Numbered from the stretch's first letter, positions 23,740-32,283 are shown. The stretch: DNA of 47,597 bases from an uncultured Christensenellaceae bacterium (GCA_944376795.1 CALWDW010000060.1:1-47597); one strand, 5' to 3'. Notes: generated by a model not told the origin, from the letters alone. Made by a program: numbers and translations.

Positions 23740-24032
23740 TGCCTAAAACTCTGCGGTAACGGTCCCGTGTCCCCAACATAAGCTTTCGGGACGCGTGGCG
23801 CCCCCCTGTGCATCGAACCCCTTCGATGTTCGAAGGAAGCGCACCCGATGATAGCCCTGGAGCCTCGGGCCCAGCCGCCCCAATCGCGGTGTTCATGATT
23901 TCCTCCCGCTTCGTTCACAGGTTCTTCGCAAAGTGAGGAAGGATTTCATAGCCTCAAGTCGAATATATTGGTGTACCGCCACCAGGACCCATATTGCTGG
24001 CAGGTGTAAATATATCGTAGAGGAGGATTCCC
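23740..24032 (+). other. structured intergenic region upstream of hpf
   Basis: About 290 bases without a supported gene. GTCCCG (23762-23767) can pair with CGGGAC (23787-23792). At 23811-23835 two hairpins compete: CATCGAA/TTCGATG (23811-23817, 23822-23828) and CTTCGA/TCGAAG (23821-23826, 23830-23835). A second half, from 23950, is AT-rich and should contain the hpf promoter, which I cannot place confidently. It could be a leader RNA or a small RNA gene. A long minus-strand frame starting at 23896 has a good ribosome binding site but runs antisense through serA, and I do not accept it. Confidence 0.4.
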
Positions 24033-24557
24033 ATGAAGACCACGATCATGACTCGGCATATGGAGTTGACTGATTCCCTGCGCAGCCGACTGGAGAAGAA
24101 AATTGGCAAACTGGATAAGTTCTTCCCGGCGGAAACCGTGGCGCAGGTGCGTTTCTCCTGCACGAGAAACCTCCAGATTTGTGAGATCACCATCCCCATC
24201 GAGGGCGGCTACATTCGCGGCGAGGAAGCAGGAGACGACATGTACGCCTGCATCGATCGCGCTGCCGAAAAGCTGGAACGTCAGATCATCAAGCACAAAA
24301 CCAAGCTGGGCAAGCGGCTGAAGGCCGGCTCCCTGGAGGATCCTTCCCTTCCCGAAGTTGAGGCAGAGGAAGAGCTCCACATCGTCAAGCGCAAGAAATT
24401 CTCCACCAAGCCTCTGGACGTGGACGAGGCCATCCTTCAGATGGAGCTGCTGGGTCACAGCTTCTTTGTCTTCACAAACAGCGCCACGGACAGGATCAGT
24501 GTACTCTACCGCCGCAATGACGGTGATCTCGGCCTCATCGAGCCGGATGACGAATAG
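24033..24557 (+). CDS. hpf: long-form ribosome hibernation promoting factor
   Basis: A 174-residue HPF. Residues 1-100 form the S30AE/RaiA domain that binds the 30S decoding region (MTRHMELTDSLRSRLEKKIGK, DKFFP, and later GEEAGDDMYACIDRAAEKLE), and residues about 118-174 form the C-terminal dimerisation domain (VKRKKFSTKPLDVDEAILQM, LLGHSFFVFTN). The long form brings two 70S ribosomes together as 100S dimers in stationary phase. GAGGAGGA precedes the ATG. It is preceded by a 290-base structured intergenic region. Confidence 0.96.
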   Translation: MKTTIMTRHMELTDSLRSRLEKKIGKLDKFFPAETVAQVRFSCTRNLQICEITIPIEGGYIRGEEAGDDMYACIDRAAEKLERQIIKHKTKLGKRLKAGSLEDPSLPEVEAEEELHIVKRKKFSTKPLDVDEAILQMELLGHSFFVFTNSATDRISVLYRRNDGDLGLIEPDDE

Positions 24558-25290
24558 AAAAACGCGCCGGATTGATATCCGCTTAAGATAAAAGGGCCGG
24601 CGCCCCCCCAATGTGGATGAAGCGCCGTCCTTACGTGAAGCAGTTGCTGCCATTTTCCTTTGCCAAAGGCTGCCGGTTTCCCGGCAGCCTTTGTTGATGG
24701 TCTAACTAAAACATACTTTCCAGAGACTTTGGAAGAGGCACTTCTGTGGAAACTCTAGCACTTGTATTGTCCCGGCAACATTTTGATGCTTTGATGCGCC
24801 ATAGGATTGGCACAGATAAAAAGCCACAAGGATTGGGGCAAAACGCACTGTCTCATTGGTGGAAGCACCCTTTTCCTTACTTGGTGCTGAACGCAAGCTG
24901 CCAGCTTCTCAGTCTTTGAGAAACACGATTGCCATGGATCATATTCGTGCCCACGGACTTCAACCCAAGCGTCTCTCCTGTGCCATCTGCTTCAGTATCC
25001 GCAGAAAAAAGATCCGAGTTATCATCCTTCTCCTCTCCTGTGAGAGCGACGGAATATTTCTACGTTACTTCAAAGACATCCTCAACGGCTTAATCGAATC
25101 CCGCTTCATTGACAAACTTCCAGAAAGGTTTCCTCTACATCTTGTATTTTTTAGTTAACCCCATTTCTTCCAGCTTTGCGGAAATGGTACTGTTGTGGAT
25201 CAAAGGAGAAATGCAGCATTCCCTGCTGGAGCGGGCTTATGGGTTCAAGCCGGTCCCCCCGCCTCCTAGGTTTAACGCCTACACGCCCGC
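24558..25290. other. lower-GC intergenic region without a supported gene
   Basis: About 730 bases between hpf and the LysR terminator. A weak stem CGGCGC/GCGCCG (24592-24632) follows hpf. Base composition is clearly lower in GC than the flanking genes. Short frames of 57 to 100 codons occur (for example from a GTG at 24746 and within 24856-25158), but none has a good ribosome binding site or recognisable domain; they are interrupted by stops. It may be decayed coding DNA of foreign origin. Confidence 0.45.
24665..24692 (+). terminator. hairpin terminator downstream of hpf
   Basis: AAAGGCTGCCGG (24665-24676) pairs with CCGGCAGCCTTT (24681-24692), TTTC loop. The A/T ends belong to the stem, so it can work in both directions. 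Confidence 0.7.
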
Positions 25291-25333
25291 AAAAAGCGCC
25301 TTCCGGCTATACAACGCCGGAAAGCGCTTTTTT
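25291..25333. terminator. bidirectional intrinsic terminator
   Basis: AAAAAGCGC then TTCCGGC (25291-25307) pair with GCCGGAA then GCGCTTTTTT (25316-25333), one bulge on each side. On the minus strand it ends the LysR gene, with T-runs on both strands. Confidence 0.85.
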
Positions 25334-25368
25334 CCGAACAAGGTTTCTCTCATATCTGCACCATTTGG

Positions 25369-26289
25369 TTATGGCATATCCGCTGTAGGGCTCTCTGCTT
25401 CCTTCTGCTGAATCATGCGACAAAAAGAAGCCGCTGCCGTAGAAAGAGGGATTCCCTCAGACCGCACCATGCCAATGGAGCGTGCTGGTAGCTGCAGCGT
25501 CATAGGGAGCTCAAACAGCCTGCCTTCCTGGATCTCCCGAGCTACAAATTCGCGCATTACACAGCCTACTCCCAGCCCAATTACGGCAAACTCGGCAATC
25601 AGCTCGTGACTTTCCAATTCAATCTGCGGCTTCAGCGTAACACCTTCCCGGACAAAGCAGGCATCCACAAACTTGCGGGAATTGCTGGATCGTTCAATCA
25701 TCATTAAAGGAAGCTCACCCACTTCCTGGGGCGTCAATGGGTGATCCAGCAGGGAACGGAACTTCTCCCCCACCACGAAGCAGTCATGCACCGGGAAGCA
25801 CGGCTCCATATTGAACCCTTCCTCATCCAGGGGAAGATTGACGAAACCCAGTTCTACATTGCCGCTACGCAGCTGCTCTAAAGTTTCCCGGCTGGTGCAG
25901 TTGGTAATCTGCAGCGCAATATCCGGATGCATCTCATGGAATTTCGACAAATACGGCATTAAGAAGAAACGACAGAGGGTATCGCTGGCGCCGATAGCTA
26001 CACGGCCGAACTGGAGCGATCGCATTTCGGCCAACTTCTTTTGTCCAGACTTCATAAGCCGGAATGCTCGATCTACATACTCCAGCAGCGTCTGCCCTTC
26101 CTCTGTCAGGCGAACCCCTCGGGGCGTCCGAATCAGCAGCGCCACCCCCAGCGCTTTCTCCAGCTGCGCAATGGCTTGGCTGACCGCAGGTTGGGAAATA
26201 TAGAGCTGGCGGGCAGCAGCAGAAAAGCTGCCTTCATGCGCCACCATGCAGAATACGCGGTAATGCTCGGTACGAACTTCCAACGACAT
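25369..26289 (-). CDS. LysR-family transcriptional regulator
   Basis: A 306-residue LysR-type regulator. The N-terminal winged HTH runs to about residue 65 (FCMVAHEGSFSAAARQLYIS then QPAVSQAIAQLEKALG), followed by a linker helix and the periplasmic-binding-like effector domain (GRVAIGASDTLCRFFLMPYL and so on). It is closest in look to CysL/YwfK- or CbbR-type members but I cannot name the effector. It has its own strong promoter, which contains a CTAT-N6-ATAG dyad between -35 and -10 that may be its own operator. It lies between the hpf region and the ABC importer operon; control of the importer is possible but not shown, since there is about 400 bases and a terminator between them. Confidence 0.92.
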   Translation of the reverse strand: MSLEVRTEHYRVFCMVAHEGSFSAAARQLYISQPAVSQAIAQLEKALGVALLIRTPRGVRLTEEGQTLLEYVDRAFRLMKSGQKKLAEMRSLQFGRVAIGASDTLCRFFLMPYLSKFHEMHPDIALQITNCTSRETLEQLRSGNVELGFVNLPLDEEGFNMEPCFPVHDCFVVGEKFRSLLDHPLTPQEVGELPLMMIERSSNSRKFVDACFVREGVTLKPQIELESHELIAEFAVIGLGVGCVMREFVAREIQEGRLFELPMTLQLPARSIGMVRSEGIPLSTAAASFCRMIQQKEAESPTADMP

Positions 26290-26335
26290 CTTCAGCCACC
26301 CTCCGATACCCTAAGATGCTCTCGTCTATAATTTT

Positions 26336-26364
26336 ATTATACTATGACCTTATAGGGGATGCAA
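26336..26364 (-). promoter_or_regulatory. sigma-A promoter with dyad, LysR gene
   Basis: On the minus strand, TTGCAT (26364-26359), 17 bases, TATAAT (26341-26336). The spacer holds CTATAAGGTCATAG, a dyad (CTAT/ATAG) with T-N11-A-like form, a candidate autoregulatory site. Confidence 0.85.
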
Positions 26365-26615
26365 GTACTAATTATACCCACATCCCGGACACGCAAAGGG
26401 GACATCGCAGCGGTAATTTGCAATCGTAACTGCGGCAAGGGATACGGAGAGCCTCCACTCGGAACAGCTGGCCCCATATTCCGGCACAACAGCGCGGCAA
26501 ATATCAATCCTTCTGGTACGCTTGGCTCACCCAAGCGAATACCCAACGCAAAAGCTGCCACAAGTTCCCGAATCCGCGCTCCCAAGGGGACTGCAGTCGG
26601 CACGAGCCAGTATGC
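26365..26615. other. intergenic, possible remnant but no supported gene
   Basis: The minus-strand frame 26337-26603 (88 codons) overlaps the LysR promoter and has no clear ribosome binding site. It contains a hydrophobic stretch, LVAAFALGIRLGE, that could be a protein fragment. I make no functional call. Confidence 0.35.
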
Positions 26616-26645
26616 AAAAAGGCCATTCCCCGAAGGGAATGGCCT
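26616..26645 (-). terminator. terminator of the ABC importer operon
   Basis: AGGCCATTCCC/GGGAATGGCCT (26635-26645, 26620-26630) with a TTCG tetraloop on the minus strand, followed by TTTTT (26620-26616). Confidence 0.93.
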
Positions 26646-26683
26646 CAGCCTATCTTAGCTGGCTACATCTTTGGAGCACCGAC

Positions 26684-28351
26684 TTACTTGGAAGCCATGT
26701 ACTCAGTCAGCTGCGTCTGGAGGCTGTCGATGACGGTCTGATAGCCAGCGGCAATCAGCTGGGTCTGCAGCTCCTCGATGGCAGCGGGGATATCTGTCAC
26801 AACACCGCCAGCAATGGCAGGTACCTTGGAGTTAATAACCTCGTTGACAGCGGCGATCTCAGCGGAGATGGACTCGGTCTCCTTCACCCATCCACCGTAG
26901 AGGTTGGGCTTGGAGAAGGAAGCCATGTAGTCATAGACAGCGTCCTTCTGGTCCCAGTCTTTGACAGAGGGGATCAGGAACTTCTCGGGACGGCCGCCCC
27001 AGATGTTGGAGGCAAAGCCATCGGTATCGGGGTTGTAGCCTTCGGGCTCATCGCGGAGGCCATCCTCATTGATCACATACTGCCAGCCCTCAATGCCGTA
27101 CTGCAGATAGTGGAAGAAGGTCTCATCCTGGCGCTGCATCTCGTAGACCATGATGGCGCGCTCGGGGTTGGGGGAGTGGACGGAAACGGAGGTCGCACCA
27201 TGGGTGATGGCGTACGGCATCACGATGCCACTCTCTTCACACCAGGCGAAGAAACGCAGGTCAGAACCGGGGATCTTGCGCTCCATGGTCATGTGCTCAC
27301 CCACGAAGGTCTCGGTGTGGTGCTGATCGGAGGCGGACAGGCCAGCTTCCATCTGGGCACGGTTATCGATACCGGAGTCGACGAGAACGTCGGTGCGGAA
27401 GTAGCCGTTATCCTGCCACTTCTTCATGCGGGTAGCAAACTCGGTCATGAACTCGGTGTCCATCAGAGGAGCATAGACCACATCGGGCTCGTCATAGCTC
27501 TTGATGTAGAGGGAGGCGGGCATATCAGCGCCCAGCACACCCTGAGCCTCCAGGATACCGCCCATCAGGCCGGTGCCGGAGGTGAAGGTGGCGTTCCAAG
27601 GAACAACGCCCTCAGCGCTCTTGTTGTCCACGACCCACTGGTAGTAAACCTCGAGCTCGTCGAAGCTATTGATGTCGGGGACGCCGGCTTCGTCAGCCCA
27701 GTCGCCGCGGTACATCATGCCGTGGTTAACCCACTGGGGATAGCAGTCCTCAGGGAAGCAGATGATCTGGCCCTGGTACTTGCACTGGTCCCAGTTCTCC
27801 TGGGGAATCTCAGCCCAAGTCAAGGGAGCATACACGGGGATCAGGTCATCCAGCACCAGCCAAGCACCCTTGGCAGCATTGGGCCACATATCCAGCCAGT
27901 CAGAGGCGGTGTCCACCAGGTCGATTTCCTCGCCGGTGGCCAGCATCAGGTTGTACTTGGTCAGGTAGTCGGTCCAACCGGTCCAGTACAGTTCCATGTG
28001 GCAGTTGATCTTCTCTTCCAGATACTTGTTCCACTCCTCCTGGACAACCTGCCAGTTGCCGTTGGCATCGGGATCGCCCAGTACCACGTGCTGGATGGTC
28101 ACAAACTCGGAGGTGTCGATGGCGGGAGCGGGCTCTTCCTCTCCGTCCTCAGGCGCCTCAGTGGCGTCGTCAGCCGGGGGCTCCTCCTCATCTCCCTCGG
28201 GAGCGGGCGTCGCGTCGTCAGCCGGAGCTTCGGTGGCGTCGTCAGCCGGAGCGGGAGTGGTGCTGGGGGTCTGGGCGCATCCGGCAAGAATACCGAACAT
28301 CATGACCAGAGCGAGAACCAACACCAACGTCTTCTTTAGGTTGCTAGACAT
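26684..28351 (-). CDS. ABC transporter extracellular solute-binding lipoprotein (LplA/LipO type)
   Basis: A 555-residue lipoprotein. Signal sequence with lipobox ILAGC, Cys25, then an unusual acidic Asp/Glu/Ala/Pro/Thr linker at about 29-80, then a family-1-type binding-protein fold of about 470 residues (EEWNKYLEEKINCHMELYWT and onwards). It matches the large solute-binding proteins that partner LplB/YtcP permeases and bind oligosaccharides. AAAGGAGGAG lies before the ATG. It is the last gene of the operon after two permeases, preceded by a small TTCG hairpin that may favour high SBP mRNA levels. The energy-giving ATPase is not here and may be shared, as with MsmK. Substrate: a sugar is likely, identity unknown. 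Confidence 0.93.
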   Translation of the reverse strand: MSSNLKKTLVLVLALVMMFGILAGCAQTPSTTPAPADDATEAPADDATPAPEGDEEEPPADDATEAPEDGEEEPAPAIDTSEFVTIQHVVLGDPDANGNWQVVQEEWNKYLEEKINCHMELYWTGWTDYLTKYNLMLATGEEIDLVDTASDWLDMWPNAAKGAWLVLDDLIPVYAPLTWAEIPQENWDQCKYQGQIICFPEDCYPQWVNHGMMYRGDWADEAGVPDINSFDELEVYYQWVVDNKSAEGVVPWNATFTSGTGLMGGILEAQGVLGADMPASLYIKSYDEPDVVYAPLMDTEFMTEFATRMKKWQDNGYFRTDVLVDSGIDNRAQMEAGLSASDQHHTETFVGEHMTMERKIPGSDLRFFAWCEESGIVMPYAITHGATSVSVHSPNPERAIMVYEMQRQDETFFHYLQYGIEGWQYVINEDGLRDEPEGYNPDTDGFASNIWGGRPEKFLIPSVKDWDQKDAVYDYMASFSKPNLYGGWVKETESISAEIAAVNEVINSKVPAIAGGVVTDIPAAIEELQTQLIAAGYQTVIDSLQTQLTEYMASK

Positions 28352-28377
28352 GGTTTCTCCTCCTTTTATCTATGTCT

Positions 28378-28391
28378 AGGCCCGAAGGCCT
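28378..28391 (-). other. UUCG hairpin between permease and binding-protein genes
   Basis: On the minus strand AGGCC-TTCG-GGCCT. Such very stable stems between transporter and binding-protein genes can block 3' exonucleases or RNA decay and raise binding-protein expression relative to the permeases. No T-run follows. Confidence 0.5.
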
Positions 28392-28397
28392 GACACA

Positions 28398-29339
28398 CTA
28401 ACCTTTCACGGCGCCGATGGTGATACCCTTGATGAAGTAACGCTGAATGAAGGGATACACCAGAACGATCGGGCCGGTCGCCACCACAGCGGTGGCCATC
28501 TTGAGGGACTCACCCGGCAGATCCTGCGGGGGTACGTTGGCCTGCGCGGCACTGTCACGGAGCGCGGCGGCCTTGTTGATGATCTCGTACAGGAAGAGCT
28601 GCAGGGGCTTGTATGTGGTCTTCTGGGTGAGGAAGAGCATGGCGTTGTACCACTCATTCCAGTAGCCCAGGGCGATGAACAGTCCAACCGTCGCCAGCGA
28701 CGGGGCGGACATGGGGAGAATGATCTTCAGGAAGATCACGAAGTCATTGGCGCCGTCAATCAGCGCGGACTCCGTAATGGAGTGCGGAATGCTCCGGGTA
28801 AAGTTTTTCATCAGGATGATATTCCAGGAGCTTAAGATGGTGGGAACCAAGATAGACAGGTAGTTATCCTTCCAGCCGAAGCCTACAACGATCAGGAGGT
28901 AGAAGGGCACCACACCGCCGCTGAACAGGGTCGTAAAGTAGATGTACAGGGAGATGCGGTTGCGGTAAACGAAGTCGGGCCGCTGCAGCGCGTAACCGGT
29001 CATGGCCGTGCAGATCAAGCCGACAAAGGTACCGACCGCCGTCAGGATGATGGTCACCACGTAGGAACCGATAATCTTCTTCGGACTCAGGAAGAGGATC
29101 TCGTAGGCGCGTCCGCTGATGGTATCCGGCCAGAAGGCGTAACCGCTGACGATGATCTCCGACTCGGCGGTGAAGGAAGCTACCACCAGGAGCCAGAAGG
29201 GAACCAAACATAGGATGGAGAAAACCGACACGAAGATGTAACTAATGGTCTTCAGCACGATGCTAGAACGGTCATCGATTCCATGAACCCTTGCCCGCAT
29301 GTGCGGCGGTGCGGGAGCTTTCACACTTGCATTCGCCAT
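28398..29339 (-). CDS. ABC transporter permease (YtcP/LplC, MalG-like)
   Basis: A 313-residue permease with six predicted transmembrane segments. The C-terminal-side EAA-type loop reads SALIDGANDFVIFLKIILP, the contact site for the ATPase. The large loop with QDLPGESLKMA and the end IKGITIGAVKG are typical of the YtcP group. It pairs with the MalF-like subunit 18 bases upstream to form the channel of an oligosaccharide importer. AAAGGAGAG precedes the ATG. Confidence 0.95.
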   Translation of the reverse strand: MANASVKAPAPPHMRARVHGIDDRSSIVLKTISYIFVSVFSILCLVPFWLLVVASFTAESEIIVSGYAFWPDTISGRAYEILFLSPKKIIGSYVVTIILTAVGTFVGLICTAMTGYALQRPDFVYRNRISLYIYFTTLFSGGVVPFYLLIVVGFGWKDNYLSILVPTILSSWNIILMKNFTRSIPHSITESALIDGANDFVIFLKIILPMSAPSLATVGLFIALGYWNEWYNAMLFLTQKTTYKPLQLFLYEIINKAAALRDSAAQANVPPQDLPGESLKMATAVVATGPIVLVYPFIQRYFIKGITIGAVKG

Positions 29340-29357
29340 AATCCAAACTCTCCTTTC

Positions 29358-30353
29358 CTAGAACAGCGCCGCATCGGGCTCAAGCCGGCGTACCAACGCA
29401 TTGGAGGCCATAACCAGCAGGCAGCCAAACAGCGACTGATAGAGGGAGACGGCCGAACCTTGCGAGAAGTTGAAGTTATTCATCAGGGCGCGGAACACGA
29501 AGGTCTCGATGATGTCCGTAGAATCCTGGAGCACCGCGTTGGATGCGCCAACGATGTTGTAGAACATACCAAAGTTACCGCGCAGGATGCCGCCGACCGA
29601 GAAGAGCAGCAACATGATAAACGTGTTCTTAAGCAGAGGAAGCATGATGTGGCGGATCCGCTGCCAGGCGTTGGCGCCGTCGATGGCCGCCGCCTCCATG
29701 ATCTCCGCATCGATGCCCATGATGGCCGCGAAGTATACGATGGAGCCGTAGCCGATGCCCTTCCACAGGTTGACAAATGTCAGGATCCATGGCCAATATG
29801 CGGGGTTGGCATAGAAGTTAATGCCTTCGCCGCCGCTGGCGCGAATCAGGCTATTGATAATGCCCTTATCGGTATTGAGGAGGCTGCCGGCAAAGACGCC
29901 AACCACAACCCAGGAAATGAAGTGGGGCAGCAGCATGATGGTCTGGCTGACCTTGCGGAACCACCTGCTAGCGATCTCGTTGAGCATCAGCGCCACCGCA
30001 ATCTGCATGATATTGCTGGTGGTGAGGAAGACCAGGTTGTACAATACGGTATTCCGGGTCAGGATCCAGATCTTTCCATTGGCCATGAGCGCTTCAAAGT
30101 TCTTGAAGCCGACGAACGGGCTGGTGAAGATGCCCAGAATGCCCAGGTTGTACTTGTAGTCAACAAAGGCCAGGAAAATACCCGGCATGGGTACATAGCT
30201 GAAAATGAAGAAAAACACGATAGCGGGCAGGCACATAATGAGCAGCAGCTTGTTTTGCCGCATGTTCTTGCAGAAGCCTGACCAGCCGCTTTGCTTCCTC
30301 ACTTTCGGCGGGACCGGCAGGGTCCCTGGCTTGGCTGATTGGGTCATATTCAT
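29358..30353 (-). CDS. ABC transporter permease (LplB, MalF-like)
   Basis: A 331-residue permease with six predicted transmembrane segments and EAA loop AAAIDGANAWQRIRHIMLP. The sequence YVPMPGIFLAFVDYKYNLG in the first part is typical of LplB/YtcP-operon permeases. It is the first gene of the operon, with an AAGGAGGAG site, a 133-base leader and a strong promoter. Partner to the next gene. Confidence 0.95.
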   Translation of the reverse strand: MNMTQSAKPGTLPVPPKVRKQSGWSGFCKNMRQNKLLLIMCLPAIVFFFIFSYVPMPGIFLAFVDYKYNLGILGIFTSPFVGFKNFEALMANGKIWILTRNTVLYNLVFLTTSNIMQIAVALMLNEIASRWFRKVSQTIMLLPHFISWVVVGVFAGSLLNTDKGIINSLIRASGGEGINFYANPAYWPWILTFVNLWKGIGYGSIVYFAAIMGIDAEIMEAAAIDGANAWQRIRHIMLPLLKNTFIMLLLFSVGGILRGNFGMFYNIVGASNAVLQDSTDIIETFVFRALMNNFNFSQGSAVSLYQSLFGCLLVMASNALVRRLEPDAALF

Positions 30354-30492
30354 TCCCCTACTCCTCCTTGTTTATTTGGCATAGCACGGCCCCAATGCCG
30401 CACCACACATACATCCACGTCCCCCGCTATACAACACAGAAACGTACAGCCGTACAGCCTTCAACGTGAAACCGTTGCTTATGAATGGTACG

Positions 30493-30521
30493 ATTATATC
30501 ATTCTGTGTATGGACGGTCAA
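30493..30521 (-). promoter_or_regulatory. sigma-A promoter of the ABC importer operon
   Basis: On the minus strand, TTGACC (30521-30516), 17 bases, TATAAT (30498-30493). The 5' leader (about 133 bases) contains CAACG/CGTTG and a GCTGTACG tandem. Confidence 0.92.
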
Positions 30522-30623
30522 TATAGAACAATGATGCTTTGTTTTACAATGTTGTTACAGTTTTTGCACATTATCGTCCATAACACAGTAAAAAAAGTCC
30601 ACATACGTCCGTATAAGCATAGA

Positions 30624-30683
30624 TTATAATGCTATAACTATTTTTCCAAATGCCTCGTCGCGCGTCTGCCTCATTTTAGACAT
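30624..30683 (-). CDS. possible 19-residue micropeptide
   Basis: ATG at 30683 has a perfect AGGAGG eight bases upstream, and the frame encodes a 19-residue, Arg/Lys-rich peptide with hydrophobic end (MSKMRQTRDEAFGKIVIAL), stopping at TAA 30626-30624. It lies upstream of the importer promoter and in no larger transcript I can define. It may be a real small ORF, a leader peptide, or chance. Confidence 0.35.
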   Translation of the reverse strand: MSKMRQTRDEAFGKIVIAL

Positions 30684-31126
30684 GATTCGCCTCCTAAAAT
30701 CACTGCAAAAAAATCCTTTTCTTCGCAAAGCAGAGCCCTTGCTTTTCCCAAGGATTTGCTATACGATGATAGCGTGTTTGGCAGAGCTCGCTCCGCGGTT
30801 TTACGATATAATAATGGAGCCCGAACTGCCGCGGAATTTGGCGGCTTTTGCAAAATTCTCAATACACAAGCATTCTTTGCGTATCGGTTTCCGGCGCGTT
30901 TATCTTGCCTTTAGACGCGTAACGCAGTGAAAGCTGTAGGTTCCTTTCTTCTCTGCAGCCTGTCTTTCCGGGTAAGATATAGAGGTAATCCGGTACGTAT
31001 CTGCCCGCCTCGGCCTTAGACATTTCCGAGAGCACAGCCGCATCGGTATGCACGATTTTTACCCGTCTTCAAACTTCCCGGTGCCGCCTTCGGCGGCTGC
31101 CACCATCGACAGAGAGGTAGTATGCC
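30684..31126. other. AT-rich upstream region of third URO-D gene
   Basis: About 440 bases. On the minus strand AAATCCTT and AAGGATTTTTTT (30704-30755) could form a terminator-like stem before the micropeptide. Short minus-strand frames (30671-30862 and 30859-31053) lack good start sites. On plus, a GCCGCC/GGCGGC hairpin (about 31083-31098) precedes the URO-D start. I find no clear promoter for that gene. Confidence 0.4.
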
Positions 31127-32257
31127 ATGACCAAGACCATCATCCCCATCCGTCCCCCTTGGAAGGGTACCATGACCGCCCGAGAGCGTTTTAATCGCCA
31201 GATGCATTTCCAGAGCGTTGACCGCTGCTTCAACATGGAGTTTGGCTACTGGAACGAAAACTTCCAGGAGTGGCCCCTCTTCCGTGACAATGGCATCACC
31301 AACAACCACGAGGCCGACCTGTTCTTTTCCTTTGATCCCATTGCCACCATTGGAGGCAATTGGTTCATGGCCCCAGCCTTCGAAAGCCGGGAGGTGGAGC
31401 GCCGCGGGGATAAGCGGATCCTCATCAACGGCGACGGTCTCTATGCCGAGGTCCCCATTGACGGACATGACACCATTCCCCACTACATTAAGTCCTCCAT
31501 CGTAACCCCGGAAGACTGGGCCAAGGTTAAGGAAGAGCGCTTTGACGTCCGAAACCCCGCACGCATCATTGATGTAGCCTCCCTTAAGGCGCAGCACCCC
31601 GATGACCGGGACTACCCGCTAGGGATTGACTGCGGATCCATGATCGGGCGGATCCGGGATATGCTGACCTTCGAGGGGCTGGCCTATGCCTGCTACGACT
31701 ACCCCGAGATGGTGGAGGACATGGTGGAGACCGTCTGTCAGCTGGTGGAATTCAGCCTGGATCAGCTTTTGCCCCACTTTCAGTTCGACTTCGCCAGCGG
31801 CTGGGAGGATATCTGCTTCAAAAATGGGCCCATCGTGTCGGTGCCTTTCTTCCGCGACGTGGTCACCCCCCGCTACAAGCGAATCCACAAGAAGCTCCAA
31901 GCCTATGGCATTGACATCTGGTATACCGACTGCGATGGCGATGTAAGGCCCATCCTCCCCTACATGATGGAGGGCGGCATCAACTGCCTCTTCCCCTTCG
32001 AAGTCAATGGCTGTGCCCACCCCGGTGAGCTGCTGGACCAGTACGAGGGGCGCCTGCGCATCATGGGCGGCGTAGACAAGATCCAATTGGGCGCCGGCAA
32101 AGAGGCCATCAAGGCTTACCTGGAGAGCCTGGAAAAGTACGTAGCCCGGGGCGGCTACATTCCCTTCTGTGACCATCGCTGCCCGCCCAATGTCAAGCCC
32201 GAGGACTACCTGTACTATCTGGACCTGAAGGAAAAAATGTTTGGCATGCAGGGATAA
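31127..32257 (+). CDS. URO-D superfamily protein, third paralogue
   Basis: A 376-residue URO-D-like protein with longer N-terminus than the other two paralogues here. Family blocks TARERFNRQMHFQSVDR, DYPEMVEDMV, and RIMGGVDK (311-318) are clear. The zinc-site block usually H-x-C-G reads YTDCDGD (266-272), so the His is a Thr, while CDHRCPP (348-354) keeps Cys residues near the C-terminus. The reaction may differ from methyl transfer. GAGAGGT lies about ten bases before the ATG at 31127; a nearby ATG at 31122 stops at once. It is a single-gene unit, with a terminator 27 bases after the stop. Confidence 0.82.
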   Translation: MTKTIIPIRPPWKGTMTARERFNRQMHFQSVDRCFNMEFGYWNENFQEWPLFRDNGITNNHEADLFFSFDPIATIGGNWFMAPAFESREVERRGDKRILINGDGLYAEVPIDGHDTIPHYIKSSIVTPEDWAKVKEERFDVRNPARIIDVASLKAQHPDDRDYPLGIDCGSMIGRIRDMLTFEGLAYACYDYPEMVEDMVETVCQLVEFSLDQLLPHFQFDFASGWEDICFKNGPIVSVPFFRDVVTPRYKRIHKKLQAYGIDIWYTDCDGDVRPILPYMMEGGINCLFPFEVNGCAHPGELLDQYEGRLRIMGGVDKIQLGAGKEAIKAYLESLEKYVARGGYIPFCDHRCPPNVKPEDYLYYLDLKEKMFGMQG

Positions 32258-32283
32258 TTCCCGCTTCCCCACAGCAGCAAACT

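Noticed and set aside
22247..23896. 549-codon minus-strand frame with a good ribosome binding site (GGGAGGAAATC then ATG)
   Set aside because: It runs antisense through all of serA. The GC-rich codon pattern of serA explains the open frame, and no domain is recognisable.
24558..25290. Insertion sequence or transposase remnant
   Set aside because: I found no terminal inverted repeats, target duplication or catalytic motif that supports it.
26337..26603. 88-codon minus-strand frame between LysR and the importer
   Set aside because: It overlaps the LysR promoter and lacks a ribosome binding site; the hydrophobic segment could be chance.
26522..28339. 605-codon plus-strand frame opposite the binding-protein gene
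   Set aside because: It is a shadow of the SBP gene; no ribosome binding site or domain.
30859..31053. 64-codon minus-strand frame
   Set aside because: Start lacks a site and no domain is seen; it ends in AT-rich non-coding DNA.
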